Assembly: GCA_963205105.1 (NCBI GenBank)
Contig: CAUJJW010000051.1
Span: forward strand, 1 to 40,050
Reading direction: 5' to 3'
Length of the DNA: 40,050 bases
From: Verrucomicrobiota bacterium
GTDB lineage: Bacteria; Verrucomicrobiota; Verrucomicrobiia; Limisphaerales; CAIMTB01
Below are positions 15,713 to 26,100 of this stretch, piece by piece (position 1 is the stretch's first letter; each line of letters starts with the position of its first letter). A model generated the notes under the pieces. It ran no database searches, was not told the DNA's origin, and saw nothing but the letters and a program-made list of their open reading frames with translations. The position numbers and the translations under genes are program-made.

Positions 15713-16984
15713 ATGCCGCCCGCGCCATTGCCCCCAGCACCATCCGCCCCCCGGCCGAAGCCCAACCTCGGTGTGGTGGTCTTCGCCCATGTGCCTCCCC
15801 CGCACCATGGCCAAAGTTACGCCGTGCAGTTGCTCCTGGAACGTCTCCGCGAACCCGCCCCGGACTCCGCTCTTCCGATAGAAGTGTTTCACGTGGACGC
15901 CCGGCTTTCCGATGACATCGAGGCCATCGGGCGTTTTCAACCGCGCAAAATCCTTCGCCTCCTCCGCTATTGCCTCCAGGCCATCCGTCTTCGGCTCCGC
16001 CACAGAGCACGGGTTCTTTACTACATTCCAGCAGCCCCCATGCGGTCCGCGGTCTATCGCGATTGGATCGTCATGGCGCTTTGCCGACCCTTCTTCCCCC
16101 GCATCGTCTTCCATTGGGAGGCCGCAGGCCTCGGCGAATGGCTGTTGTCCTCAGCCAAGCCTTGGGAACGCGCCCTCACCCATGTCCTGTTGGACCGCCA
16201 TACACTCAGTGTGGTGCTCGCCAATCACGGTGCGTCGGACGCGAAAGCGCTCCGAGCCCGGAGCGTGGTCGTCGTTCCCAACGGCATTCCCGACCCATGC
16301 CCCGATTATGATTCCCGGCTCGCTCCTCGCCGCGCCGCCCGCCGGAACCTGCTCCGAGAGGCCGGGAGTGCTTCCGGTCCCCTGCGGTTCCGCGTGCTGT
16401 ATCTGAGCCTCTGCATCCCGGAAAAAGGCCTCTTCGATGCCATCGAGGCTGTCGCCGTGGCCAATGATCGGCTAGCCCGCGCCGGCAGCTCGCTGCGCAT
16501 GGAACTCAACGTCGCCGGAAAGTTCTGGAAGTCCGAAGACCAGGAACGATTTGAACGCCGGTGTCGCGAACCGGATTTGCGGATTCCAAGGTCCGGTGGT
16601 TCGGGTTTGGACGATTCGGATCCTGCGGTGATCTACCGCGGGTTCGTGGCCAAGCAGGAGAAGGTGGAGTTGTTCGAGGCCTCGGACGCGTTCGTCTTTC
16701 CCAGTTACTATTCCGCCGAATCCTTTGGCCTCGCACTCGCCGAGGCGATGGCCTTCGGTTTGCCCTGCATCGCCACCCGCTGGCGCCATATTCCCGAGAT
16801 GTTCCCTGGCGCCTACCCATTCCTGGTCGAGCCGAAGTCACCTCAGGCCATCGCCGAAGCCTTGCTTCAGCTCGCTTCGGGCCCAGACGTCATCGGGCTC
16901 CGCGATCACTACTTGCGGCACTTCACCGACCGGGTTTATGCCGAAGGTCTGCGGGCGGCGTTCGTTCAGGCGGCAGGGTCCTGA
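15713..16984 (+). CDS. Glycosyltransferase, GT4-like (GT-B fold)
   Basis: The 423-residue protein transfers a sugar from an activated donor. The N-terminal half begins with a Pro-rich lead, then 'GVVVFAHVPPPHHGQSYAVQLLLERL', an acceptor-domain opening typical of GT4 enzymes. The C-terminal donor domain holds 'FRVLYLSLCIPEKGLFDAIEAV' (about 225-246), 'VIYRGFVAKQEKVELFEASDAFVFPSYY' and the E-x7-E motif in 'ESFGLALAEAMAFGLPCIAT' near residue 335. No signal peptide is seen, so it is expected in the cytoplasm or at the inner membrane face. The start is the ATG at 15713, 46 bp past the terminator. It stands alone between a terminated gene and a convergent efflux operon. Donor and acceptor cannot be predicted; glycosylation of envelope polysaccharide is a guess. 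Confidence 0.9.
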   Translation: MPPAPLPPAPSAPRPKPNLGVVVFAHVPPPHHGQSYAVQLLLERLREPAPDSALPIEVFHVDARLSDDIEAIGRFQPRKILRLLRYCLQAIRLRLRHRARVLYYIPAAPMRSAVYRDWIVMALCRPFFPRIVFHWEAAGLGEWLLSSAKPWERALTHVLLDRHTLSVVLANHGASDAKALRARSVVVVPNGIPDPCPDYDSRLAPRRAARRNLLREAGSASGPLRFRVLYLSLCIPEKGLFDAIEAVAVANDRLARAGSSLRMELNVAGKFWKSEDQERFERRCREPDLRIPRSGGSGLDDSDPAVIYRGFVAKQEKVELFEASDAFVFPSYYSAESFGLALAEAMAFGLPCIATRWRHIPEMFPGAYPFLVEPKSPQAIAEALLQLASGPDVIGLRDHYLRHFTDRVYAEGLRAAFVQAAGS

Positions 16985-17048
16985 TCCGCGCGCACCAGGT
17001 TCTCGGCGGCCTGGAGTGTTGGAACCAGGCGCTTCCCGATCCTGGATA

Positions 17049-18263
<1,215 letters not shown>

Positions 18264-18276
18264 ATCTCAGGGGATC

Positions 18277-19035
18277 CTAAGCAAGGTGAACCGCTTTTTG
18301 CTCGGCATCGAGCCGGGCCAACGCATCGGCGGAAAAGGATCGGTCCACAACCTGGTCGTCGCTGCGCACGAGCCCGTCGCGCATCACCACCTTGCGCTTG
18401 GAAAAACTGGCGATGTCCAACTCGTGAGTCACCATCACCACCGTGATGCCCTGGTCGTTCAACGACTGAAAAACACCCATCACTTCCACGCTCGTACGGC
18501 TGTCGAGGTTGCCGGTCGGTTCGTCTGCCAGCAAAACCCGCGGCTGATTGACCAGCGCGCGCGCGATCGCCACCCGCTGCTGCTGGCCGCCGGAGAGCTG
18601 GTTCGGTTTGTGATCAGCCCGCTGGGCCAACCCCACCATCTCCAACGCCTTCATCGCCCGCGCCCTCTGTTCGCCCGCGGAGATCGGCGGCCGGGAATAC
18701 AGCATCGGCAGTTCAACGTTCTCCAACGCCGACGTCCGGGACAGCAGGTTGAAGCCTTGAAACACAAAGCCCAGCTTCCGGTTCCGCAGATCCGCCAATT
18801 CGTCGCGGTTCAGCTTCCCGATATCGACGCCATCCAGCAGGTACAGACCTTCCGTCGGCCGATCCAGGCAACCGATCGTGTTCATCATGGTCGATTTGCC
18901 CGAGCCGCTGGCCCCCATGATCGCCACGAATTCTCCGGGAAAGATGTTCAGGGAGACACCTCTTACGGCCTGAACTTCCAGGGAACCGTTCCGGTACGTG
19001 CGCCGGAAGTTCTCCAGTTTGATGATCGGGTCCAT
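18277..19035 (-). CDS. ABC transporter ATP-binding protein (MacB/LolD type)
   Basis: This cytoplasmic ATPase of 252 residues powers the permease encoded downstream. Walker A is GASGSGKST (residues 41-49), the Q-loop is in 'GFVFQGFNLL', the ABC signature is LSGGQQQR, Walker B is VLLADEPTGNLD, and the H-loop His is in 'VTHELD'. These match the LolD/MacB branch of exporters. The frame is open 41 codons further upstream, but that extra part is Arg/Trp-rich and overlaps the adaptor gene; the ATG at 19035 (MDPIIKLENF) gives the family N-terminus. It lies 19 bp after the adaptor stop and 13 bp before the permease. Confidence 0.95.
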   Translation of the reverse strand: MDPIIKLENFRRTYRNGSLEVQAVRGVSLNIFPGEFVAIMGASGSGKSTMMNTIGCLDRPTEGLYLLDGVDIGKLNRDELADLRNRKLGFVFQGFNLLSRTSALENVELPMLYSRPPISAGEQRARAMKALEMVGLAQRADHKPNQLSGGQQQRVAIARALVNQPRVLLADEPTGNLDSRTSVEVMGVFQSLNDQGITVVMVTHELDIASFSKRKVVMRDGLVRSDDQVVDRSFSADALARLDAEQKAVHLA

Positions 19036-19054
19036 GTCCGAGGAGGATGACGGC

Positions 19055-20542
19055 TTACCGACCCCGCGGACGCCCTCCGCCAAACGGACGGCCCAACGGG
19101 TTGGGCACCGCCGATGCCGTGGCAGCCGCCGCCACCACCGTACCCGTCGCCACCACATCGCCTTCTTTCAAACCTTCAAGAACCTCGGTGTGCGTGGCGT
19201 CACTGATGCCAATCTTGATCGTCACCGGCTTCAACATCGTCCGACCGCCGCCTTCACCCTGCTCCTTCTCCACCAGGTGAACCGTGACGCTGCGAGGGCC
19301 GGTCGCCTCAGGCCGACGACGTTCGCCGCCACCAGGTCCACCGGCACCGCCACCACCACCAAAGCCGCCTCCACCTCCCCCACCTCCGCCGCCACCTTGA
19401 GCGAATCGGGCCCGCATCTCGGCGGTGATCCGGTCATACTTCTCCTTTTGTTCCGGCGTCAATGAAGCCGCGTAAGCTGCCCGTTCCTCATCCGAAGGCC
19501 GCCGTCGTTCGCCCCCCGAAGTCCAGGGCATGACCGGCAGCCCGGCAAAGGGACCACTTTCAATGAGTTCCACCTTGGTCGTCGTGGACGAACCGCCGGC
19601 GGGAGCATTGGTGTCTCCCAGAATCATGGCATTGGCCGGAGGGCGAAACCGAAGCGCCGCATTGGGGATCCGCGGCACGCCTTTGCGCTCGGCAGTGATA
19701 ATTCGAGCGTTGGCCGTCATACCCGGCCTGAGTTTGAGGTCGCGGTTGTCCACCCCCACCACCGTAGTGTAGGTGATCACCCCTTGGTTCGTGGTCGGGG
19801 CATACCGCACTTGAATGATCTGCCCGTTGAATTGCCGGCCCGGGAAGGCATCCACCGTAAACTGCACGTCCTGGCCGTCTTCCACCCCTCCGACGTCCGC
19901 TTCGGAGACCGCCGCCTCAATACGCATCTTGGCGAGGTCATTGGCGATCTGAAACAGGGTTGGCGTGTTCATCGTCGCCGCCACCGTCTGGCCAATCTCC
20001 ACCTTCCGTGAAATCACCACCCCATCCATCGGTGCGGCGATGGTGGTTCGTTCCAGGTCGACCCGCGCCCTTTCCACGTTCGCTTCCCGAGTCTTCACCG
20101 TCGCCTTGGCCTGACTCAAATTCACCCGGCGGGTGTCGAAATCGGACTTGGAGATCAAGTTGGCCGCCAGAAGCTCCTTCGCCCGGTCGTACTCCAATAC
20201 GGCCAACTCCTCCGTCGCCTGCGCGTTCACCAACTGGGCTTCGGCTTCGCCCAGCGCTCGTTGGTAGGAGGCCGGATCAATCTGGGCCACAATCTCCCCG
20301 GCTTTCACCCGGGAGTTAAAGTCCACCTTGATGTCGGTGATCATCCCCGAAATCTGGCTCCCCACCTCCACCATCCGGATCGGCGTCAGGGAGCCGTTCG
20401 CCGTCACCGATTGCACGATATCCCCACGCGAGATCGCGGCGGTTTGAAACTCGACCGGAGCCTTCTCAGGCTTTTTCCAGTAAGAATACCCGGCATATCC
20501 CGCTCCACCTGCGAGCAACAAGATGACCAGCCATTTGATCAT
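19055..20542 (-). CDS. MacA-like periplasmic adaptor (HlyD family) with Gly-rich insert
   Basis: The 495-residue adaptor would bridge the inner-membrane permease to an outer-membrane channel. The N-terminal anchor is 'MIKWLVILLLAGGAGYAGYSYW' (about 3-21). 'VTANGSLTPIRMVEVGSQISGMI' begins the first half of the barrel-sandwich (lipoyl) domain, a helical hairpin of heptad-like Ala/Leu/Glu residues covers about 90-160, and 'TTIAAPMDGVVISRKVEIGQTV' closes the lipoyl domain. The beta-barrel follows to about 290. Unlike ordinary MacA (about 370 residues), it carries a helical segment ('TPEQKEKYDRITAEMRARF') and a run of Gly residues near 380-405 before the last beta domain. First gene of a three-gene minus-strand operon. 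No TolC-like gene is in the window. Confidence 0.92.
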   Translation of the reverse strand: MIKWLVILLLAGGAGYAGYSYWKKPEKAPVEFQTAAISRGDIVQSVTANGSLTPIRMVEVGSQISGMITDIKVDFNSRVKAGEIVAQIDPASYQRALGEAEAQLVNAQATEELAVLEYDRAKELLAANLISKSDFDTRRVNLSQAKATVKTREANVERARVDLERTTIAAPMDGVVISRKVEIGQTVAATMNTPTLFQIANDLAKMRIEAAVSEADVGGVEDGQDVQFTVDAFPGRQFNGQIIQVRYAPTTNQGVITYTTVVGVDNRDLKLRPGMTANARIITAERKGVPRIPNAALRFRPPANAMILGDTNAPAGGSSTTTKVELIESGPFAGLPVMPWTSGGERRRPSDEERAAYAASLTPEQKEKYDRITAEMRARFAQGGGGGGGGGGGFGGGGGAGGPGGGERRRPEATGPRSVTVHLVEKEQGEGGGRTMLKPVTIKIGISDATHTEVLEGLKEGDVVATGTVVAAAATASAVPNPLGRPFGGGRPRGR

Positions 20543-20850
20543 AGAAAAATTGGATCACCCACCGAGTGCCAGCACCCTATCGCTCTCACTTTCTGATCTC
20601 TCACGCCTAGGAACCGGCACTCTCTGACCCCGCTCAAGACTGATGTTCAGCCCCGGCGGTTACACTTAGGTTCGCCAACGATAGGGTCTTGCCGCGCACT
20701 GAGTGACTTCCCCGAAGTGTGTGGTTGGGAGGGATCCCTGGCAATCCGCGATCCGCGCGACGCCGCCGCTCCCAAGCCAGCCAAGCCCCCAATGTCACGG
20801 AACTCGCCCCCGAACCCGGTCACCGCTAGATTCCCGCTCCCTTGAGCGAC
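20543..20850. other. 308-bp intergenic region between divergent genes
   Basis: The gap lies between the adaptor gene (minus) and the DUF362 gene (plus) and should hold both promoters. I could not pick convincing -35/-10 pairs. A short inverted repeat, CCCTATCG near 20575 and CGATAGGG near 20680, is the only structure noticed. No small gene was found. Confidence 0.5.
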
Positions 20851-22224
20851 ATGTCCTCCAGCGCCCTTGTTTCCGCGGTTCGAGGCCAACCCGATTACCA
20901 GAATCCGGCCGCTGTCCTCCAAGGCGTCCGCGACGCACTGGCGCGCCTGCACCTGCCGCCCGACTTCATCCGCCCCGGCGACCGGGTGGTGCTCAAGCCC
21001 AACTGGGTCAAGGAACACGACGAACGCCGCCCCGGCCCCGATGCCTGGGAGCACGTGGTCACCCACCCCGCCGTCATCGAAGCCACCCTCCGCTGGGTTG
21101 CCCCCCAGCTCCAAGGCCGCGGATCCATCGTCATTTGCGATGCCCCCCAAACCGACTCGTCGTTCGCAACTCTCCGCAAGTACTGCCAGCTGGACAGCAT
21201 GATCCAGGCCTGCCGACGCGACTTCCCGGGCCTCACCCTGGACCTCCTGGATCTCCGCCCCGAGGAATGGCATGCCGTCGACGGCGTCACCGTCTCCAAA
21301 ACCATCCTGCCCGGTGATCCCCTCGGCAGTACTCAGGTCGCCTTGGACGCTGCCAGCGAGTTCGTCGGCTTTTCCGGCTGCGGCCGCCTCTATGGCGCCA
21401 GCTACGACATGGCGGAAACCAACAGCCGTCATCAGGGTTCCCGGCACGATTACCTCCTCTGCCGCACCCCCATGGAGGCAGATGTCTTCATCAACCTCCC
21501 GAAACTCAAAACCCACAAGAAGGTCGGCATCACCTGCGCCTTGAAGAATCTCGTCGGGATCAACGCCAACAAGAACTGGCTCCCCCACCACACCGAAGGC
21601 ACACCCTCCCAAGGTGGGGACCAATTCCCCGCCGACACCACCAAGGCCCGACTGGAGCATTCCTGGATGGGCACGGCCAAGCGCCTGCTCAAGAACAGTC
21701 CCACCCTCTCTCGATTCTTCGTTCCCCTCAAAAAGGCCGGGCGCTTGATCTTCGGAGACACCCAGGAGGTGGTCCGATCCGGCAACTGGCACGGCAACGA
21801 CACCTGCTGGCGCATGGTTCTGGATCTCAACAAGGCCCTCTTTGCCTTCGATGGCCTCGGGCGACCCAGAGCCTTGCCCCGGCGTTACTTGGCCATTGTG
21901 GACGGCATCATCGGAGGAGAAGGCAATGGGCCCATGGCCCCCGATCCCCGCCCCTGTGGCGTCCTGCTCGCCGGCACCCATCCCCTCGCCGTGGACTGCG
22001 CCGCAGCCACCTTGATGGGCTTCGAGTGGAACAAGATCCGCATGCTCAAGGGAGGGTTTGGCATGCGTGCCCCACACTTCACTGACTTCGACCCGAAAGA
22101 CTTACGCGTCTCTTCGAATCATCAGCCCTGGGATCGGGCTCTGGTGGATGTCCACGAGACCTTCGATTTCCGGCCGCACTTCGGTTGGGTAGGTGTCATC
22201 GAAACGCGTCCCCGGAAGGCTTAG
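20851..22224 (+). CDS. DUF362 domain-containing protein
   Basis: The ATG at 20851 is chosen over a TTG 9 bp earlier and gives 457 residues. The DUF362 features are clear: 'IRPGDRVVLKPNWV' near residue 40, 'VVTHPAVIEATLRWV', 'SIVICDAP', then 'ADVFINLPKLKTHKKVGITCALKNLVGI' near 210-237, and 'HPLAVDCAAATLMGFEWNKI' near the C-terminus. Many DUF362 proteins carry a C-terminal 4Fe-4S ferredoxin segment; none is visible here (no CxxCxxC). There is no signal peptide, so a cytoplasmic location is expected. Biochemical role unknown. It stands alone: the gene before is divergent, and the PEP-CTERM gene begins about 250 bp downstream. Confidence 0.92.
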   Translation: MSSSALVSAVRGQPDYQNPAAVLQGVRDALARLHLPPDFIRPGDRVVLKPNWVKEHDERRPGPDAWEHVVTHPAVIEATLRWVAPQLQGRGSIVICDAPQTDSSFATLRKYCQLDSMIQACRRDFPGLTLDLLDLRPEEWHAVDGVTVSKTILPGDPLGSTQVALDAASEFVGFSGCGRLYGASYDMAETNSRHQGSRHDYLLCRTPMEADVFINLPKLKTHKKVGITCALKNLVGINANKNWLPHHTEGTPSQGGDQFPADTTKARLEHSWMGTAKRLLKNSPTLSRFFVPLKKAGRLIFGDTQEVVRSGNWHGNDTCWRMVLDLNKALFAFDGLGRPRALPRRYLAIVDGIIGGEGNGPMAPDPRPCGVLLAGTHPLAVDCAAATLMGFEWNKIRMLKGGFGMRAPHFTDFDPKDLRVSSNHQPWDRALVDVHETFDFRPHFGWVGVIETRPRKA

Positions 22225-22227
22225 AAG

Positions 22228-22270
22228 CAGGCCAATCGGCCGCGACGCTCCCACCAGGCCAATCGGCCTG
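22228..22270. repeat. Twin hairpin-forming repeats after the DUF362 gene
   Basis: The 14-mer CAGGCCAATCGGCC occurs twice, at 22228-22241 and 22255-22268. The second copy extends to a perfect 6-bp stem CAGGCC/GGCCTG with loop AATC. It sits 3 bp after the DUF362 stop and could stabilise the mRNA end. There is no T-run. Confidence 0.5.
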
Positions 22271-22476
22271 TCGGGAAATCCAATAAACTGATGGACTGAT
22301 GGCGATCAGGTTCCTACGGTCTCCCCTCGCCGAAGTCGTATGTCGCATCCGTCTTCTCCAGATCGAAACGGAAAAGTCTCGAACTCGGGTCGTTCCGCCA
22401 ATCCCAATTCCGGGCGGTCGATCCCAGCGAAGGCCCAAAGCGGCGGTTCGACGAACCATGATCGTTGTCACCTGGC

Positions 22477-23169
22477 GTGTATCGGACTTGGACAACCTGG
22501 GCGCTAGGAACCACCTGCGCACTTTGCTTGGGAATGCCTCCCGCTGAAGGGGCATCGGCCGTATCGTCGTCCCCTCCCGCCAACGGCCCTCTCTACGTCG
22601 CTCTCGACCAACTCAATTACCGGGTCGAACCGCTCGCCTCCTCGTTCCGAGTCAGTGTTGTGCTCGCCCCCATTCCAGGCGCCGGCATCGTCAGTTACGG
22701 GATCACGCTGAAGTTCGACGCCGACTCGTTCGACGTCGGACGCCCTGGAATCGAGATTCCTGCCGGGCTCAACTTTAACGGTTTCGCGGGTCCTGGCGCC
22801 TTGTCCGATTCCGGGCCCGGTTTTGTCTCAGTCAAAGGCACCGTCGATTTCCTGGGCGACGCCATCGTCCGTTACGATGCTCCTCTCGTTGTCTCCATCA
22901 TCCTGGCCCCCAAAAACGCCGTTCCCGGTGGGGCGACCATCCTCAGCCTGGAGCCTTATCTGACCGCTGGCCCGGAGGAATCCCTCTTCATCGATGGCGA
23001 GGGCCGCGTTCTGGATCCTGACCTCGTCTTCCGCTCGTCCACCGTCGAATTCATCCCCGAGCCCGGCACCCGCACCCTCCTTGGAGTTGGCGCCATGCTC
23101 CTGTGCGCCCGCCGCCGGCAGAAGGCTGCCGCCCCCGGGATTCGACACTTCCGAAGGCGCTGCACATGA
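22477..23169 (+). CDS. PEP-CTERM sorting-domain protein, cohesin-like fold
   Basis: The product (about 230 residues) is an exported protein tagged for exosortase processing. The C-terminus shows the three-part PEP-CTERM signal: 'IPEPGT', a hydrophobic stretch 'LLGVGAMLLCA', and the basic 'RRRQK', then a short tail. The start is uncertain because there is no in-frame ATG before the leader. The GTG at 22477 (MYRTWTTWALGTTCALCLG) gives a good signal peptide, and a TTG at 22465 is the alternative. The middle part ('YVALDQLNYRVEPLASSFRVSVVLAP', 'VSYGITLKFDADSFDV') looks like a cohesin-type beta sandwich. The stop overlaps the ATG of the giant gene (ATGA at 23166-23169), suggesting translational coupling. 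No exosortase gene is in the window. Confidence 0.82.
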   Translation: MYRTWTTWALGTTCALCLGMPPAEGASAVSSSPPANGPLYVALDQLNYRVEPLASSFRVSVVLAPIPGAGIVSYGITLKFDADSFDVGRPGIEIPAGLNFNGFAGPGALSDSGPGFVSVKGTVDFLGDAIVRYDAPLVVSIILAPKNAVPGGATILSLEPYLTAGPEESLFIDGEGRVLDPDLVFRSSTVEFIPEPGTRTLLGVGAMLLCARRRQKAAAPGIRHFRRRCT

Positions 23170-26100
23170 GCGCCACACACCGGGGCTTCGACCCTTTCCA
23201 ACTCGAGAACCTCGAACCCCGAGTTCTCCTTTCGGCGGCACCGGTGGAAGCTCCGGCGACGCCATCTCACGGAGCCAGCGAGAGCATTTCGGAATGGGCT
23301 CCTCTGGCATCCCTGGATGCCCTCCAGCCGTCCCTGGCGGAGGAAAACTTTGGCCAAGGAATGCCCGAGCTCCTCAGCGACGTCGGATCTCTTCCCTCGC
23401 TGGCCGACCCTCATTCCGGCCCCCTGGAGACACCGGTTGGATCCCCTCCAGAAAGTTCGCTGCCCAGCGCCTCCACGACGCCCGACGCCCTCCCGACTTC
23501 CGCATCCAATGATTCTCCGACAGATTCGGTAGACAATTCGGTTTCTGAAGTCGTCTCGTCGGTCGAATCGGTCCCGTCGGATAGGTCCTCCTCGGAGGGG
23601 ACCGCCCTGGCGCCACTTGGTTCTCCCGTCGCTGAGATTCTGGTGACGACCTTGCGCGCGGGAAATGCCCCGCCACTGAATTCCGACGAACTCGATGCGC
23701 TCTCTACGAACTCCGCGCGTCAACAGGCTCTAGAATCCAGTTTAGAAACGGATCGCTCGACCAGCGCTCCGGGGTCTACTTCACGCACGCTTCAGCTCGC
23801 TTCAACCACTTCCAGCGGCAATTTAACCGCTAATGAGACGTGGAACGGCACCGTTCATCTCACGTCCAACCTGCTCATTCCGTCGGGAATCACCCTCACC
23901 CTCCAAGCAGGCACCGTTCTCAAGGTCGGAGCAGGGTTCGTCATTCAGGTTCAAGGAACCCTCGTCGCCCAGGGAACCGTTGACCAACCGGTTCTGATCG
24001 TCTCATCCAACGACGACTCCGTGGGTGAAGACGTTTCCGGCCCGGGGGATTCCACCGCGGCTCCAGGCCGATGGGAATCCTTGATCTTCTCTCCTGAATC
24101 CTCTGGCTCAGTACTGGACAATGTAGAACTTCGGCACGCTGGCATGACGAATCCCGGCAATCGCGATTACCGGGATGCCATCCTGATTCAGTCCAGTGGC
24201 GTGACGTTTCGAAACGTGCGGGTAAGGGACGTGGCTTGGACCGCCATCCGGGTGACCAACGGAGCAGCCCCCGTGCTCGACGGCGTGGATGTTCAGGGTG
24301 CTGGCAATGTCCCCTTCCACTTCACCATCGACGCCAAGCCTTCCCTCAGTCGGCTCTCCGCCTCGAACAACAACGTCGAGGGCATCTGGATCGACGGAGG
24401 CACGGTGACCGGCAACCAAGCTTGGACCTATGTGGGCCTGCCGTACCACTTCTCCCACGACCTCGTGCTCGCGGCCGAAAGCACTCTAGACCTCGGACCA
24501 GGCACGATGTTCCGAATGGCGCCCGGCGCCGTCTTTACCGTTAGCGGCACGTTGCGCGTGAATGGCACCGCAACCGCCCCGGTCATCATGACCGCCCGCA
24601 AGGATGACTCCGCCGGCGGCGATTCGGAACACAACGGTACCGAGGGCGCCGCGGCCCCGGCCGCCGGGGACTGGGAGCAGATCCACTTCGCCACCACGTC
24701 CGGAGCCTCGGTCCTCAACCACCTGGAAGTCCGGTACGCCGGAATGACCGGCCCGGGTAATCGGGACTACCGGGACGCCATCCTCATCCAAGCCGACGTC
24801 GCGCTTCGCAACGTCCAAGTCCGTTCCTCCGCTCAGTGGGCGGTCCGAATCCGTGGGCCACACTCTCCGACCCTGGAGAACATCGATGTCCAACAGTCCG
24901 GCGCCGTGCCGTTCTACTTCACCCTGGACGCCAAGCCGTTCCTGGCAGGCCTCTCCGCTTCCAATAACGTTACGGAAGGGATCTGGATCGACGGTGGCAC
25001 GCTGACCGCCAACCAAGTTTGGGACTACGTCGGAATCCCTTACCACTTCACCACGGATGTCACGGTCTCCGCAGAAACGACGCTCACCTTGGGCCAGGGC
25101 ACGATCTTCCGCATGGCGCGGGGAGCCGCCCTCACTGTGTCAGGCACGCTTCGGGTTGCCGGCACCTCCGCCGCCCCGGTGATCCTCACGTCCTTTCGCG
25201 ATGATTCCGCCGGTGGGGACAGTGATCATGATGGCGCCGAGGGAAATCAGTCCCCATTGCCCGGCGATTGGGAGCAAATCAACTTCGCCCCCACCGCCGC
25301 TGCGTCGGTGATCGACCATTTGGAAGTCCGTTTCGCGGGCATGACCGCCCCCGGTAATCGCGACTTCCGCGACGCCCTCTTGCTCCAATCCGCAGCCACC
25401 CTGCGAAATGTTCGGGTTCGCGACGCCGCCCAGCATGGGGTTCGCATCCGCGGCGCGATCGCGCCGATCCTTCAGGACGTCGATGTGCAGCGCTCAGGCG
25501 GGGTGCCGTATTACTTCACCCTGGACGCACAACCGATCCTCACCCGCATCACCGCTTCCAACAATGATGTCGAAGGAATCTGGGTGGACGGTGGCACGCT
25601 GACCGCCGACCAGACTTGGGGCTATGTCGGTCTGCCGTACCACCTGACCACCAACATCAGCGTTCCGGCAAACACCCGCCTCAACCTGGGGCCGGGCACC
25701 ATCTTCCGCATGGCACCCGGAGCCTTCTTCGCCGTTTCCGGCACGTTGTTGGCGCCCGGCACCGAGCAGGCCCCCATCATCCTCACCGCCGACAAAGACG
25801 ATACCGCCGGCGGAGATTCACGGCACGACGGCATGCTAGGCGCCAGCGCACCCGCCAAGGGCGATTGGGAAAACCTGATTTTTGGCCCAGGATCGGATGC
25901 TTCCGTCCTGACGTATACCGAAGTGCGGTATGCCGGCATGACGGCTCCCGGAAACCGGGATTTCCGCAATGCCATCGACATCAACGGCACGGCCAAACCC
26001 ACCCTTCGCAACATCCTGATTCGCAACGTCGCATCCCACGGCGTACGGGTCGACGCGAGCGATCCAGTCCTCGAGAACATCGATGTCCGGTTCGCCGACG

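Noticed and set aside
18277..19158. ATPase start at 19158
   Set aside because: The additional 41 residues are Arg/Trp-rich and lie within the adaptor gene; the ATG at 19035 gives the normal N-terminus.
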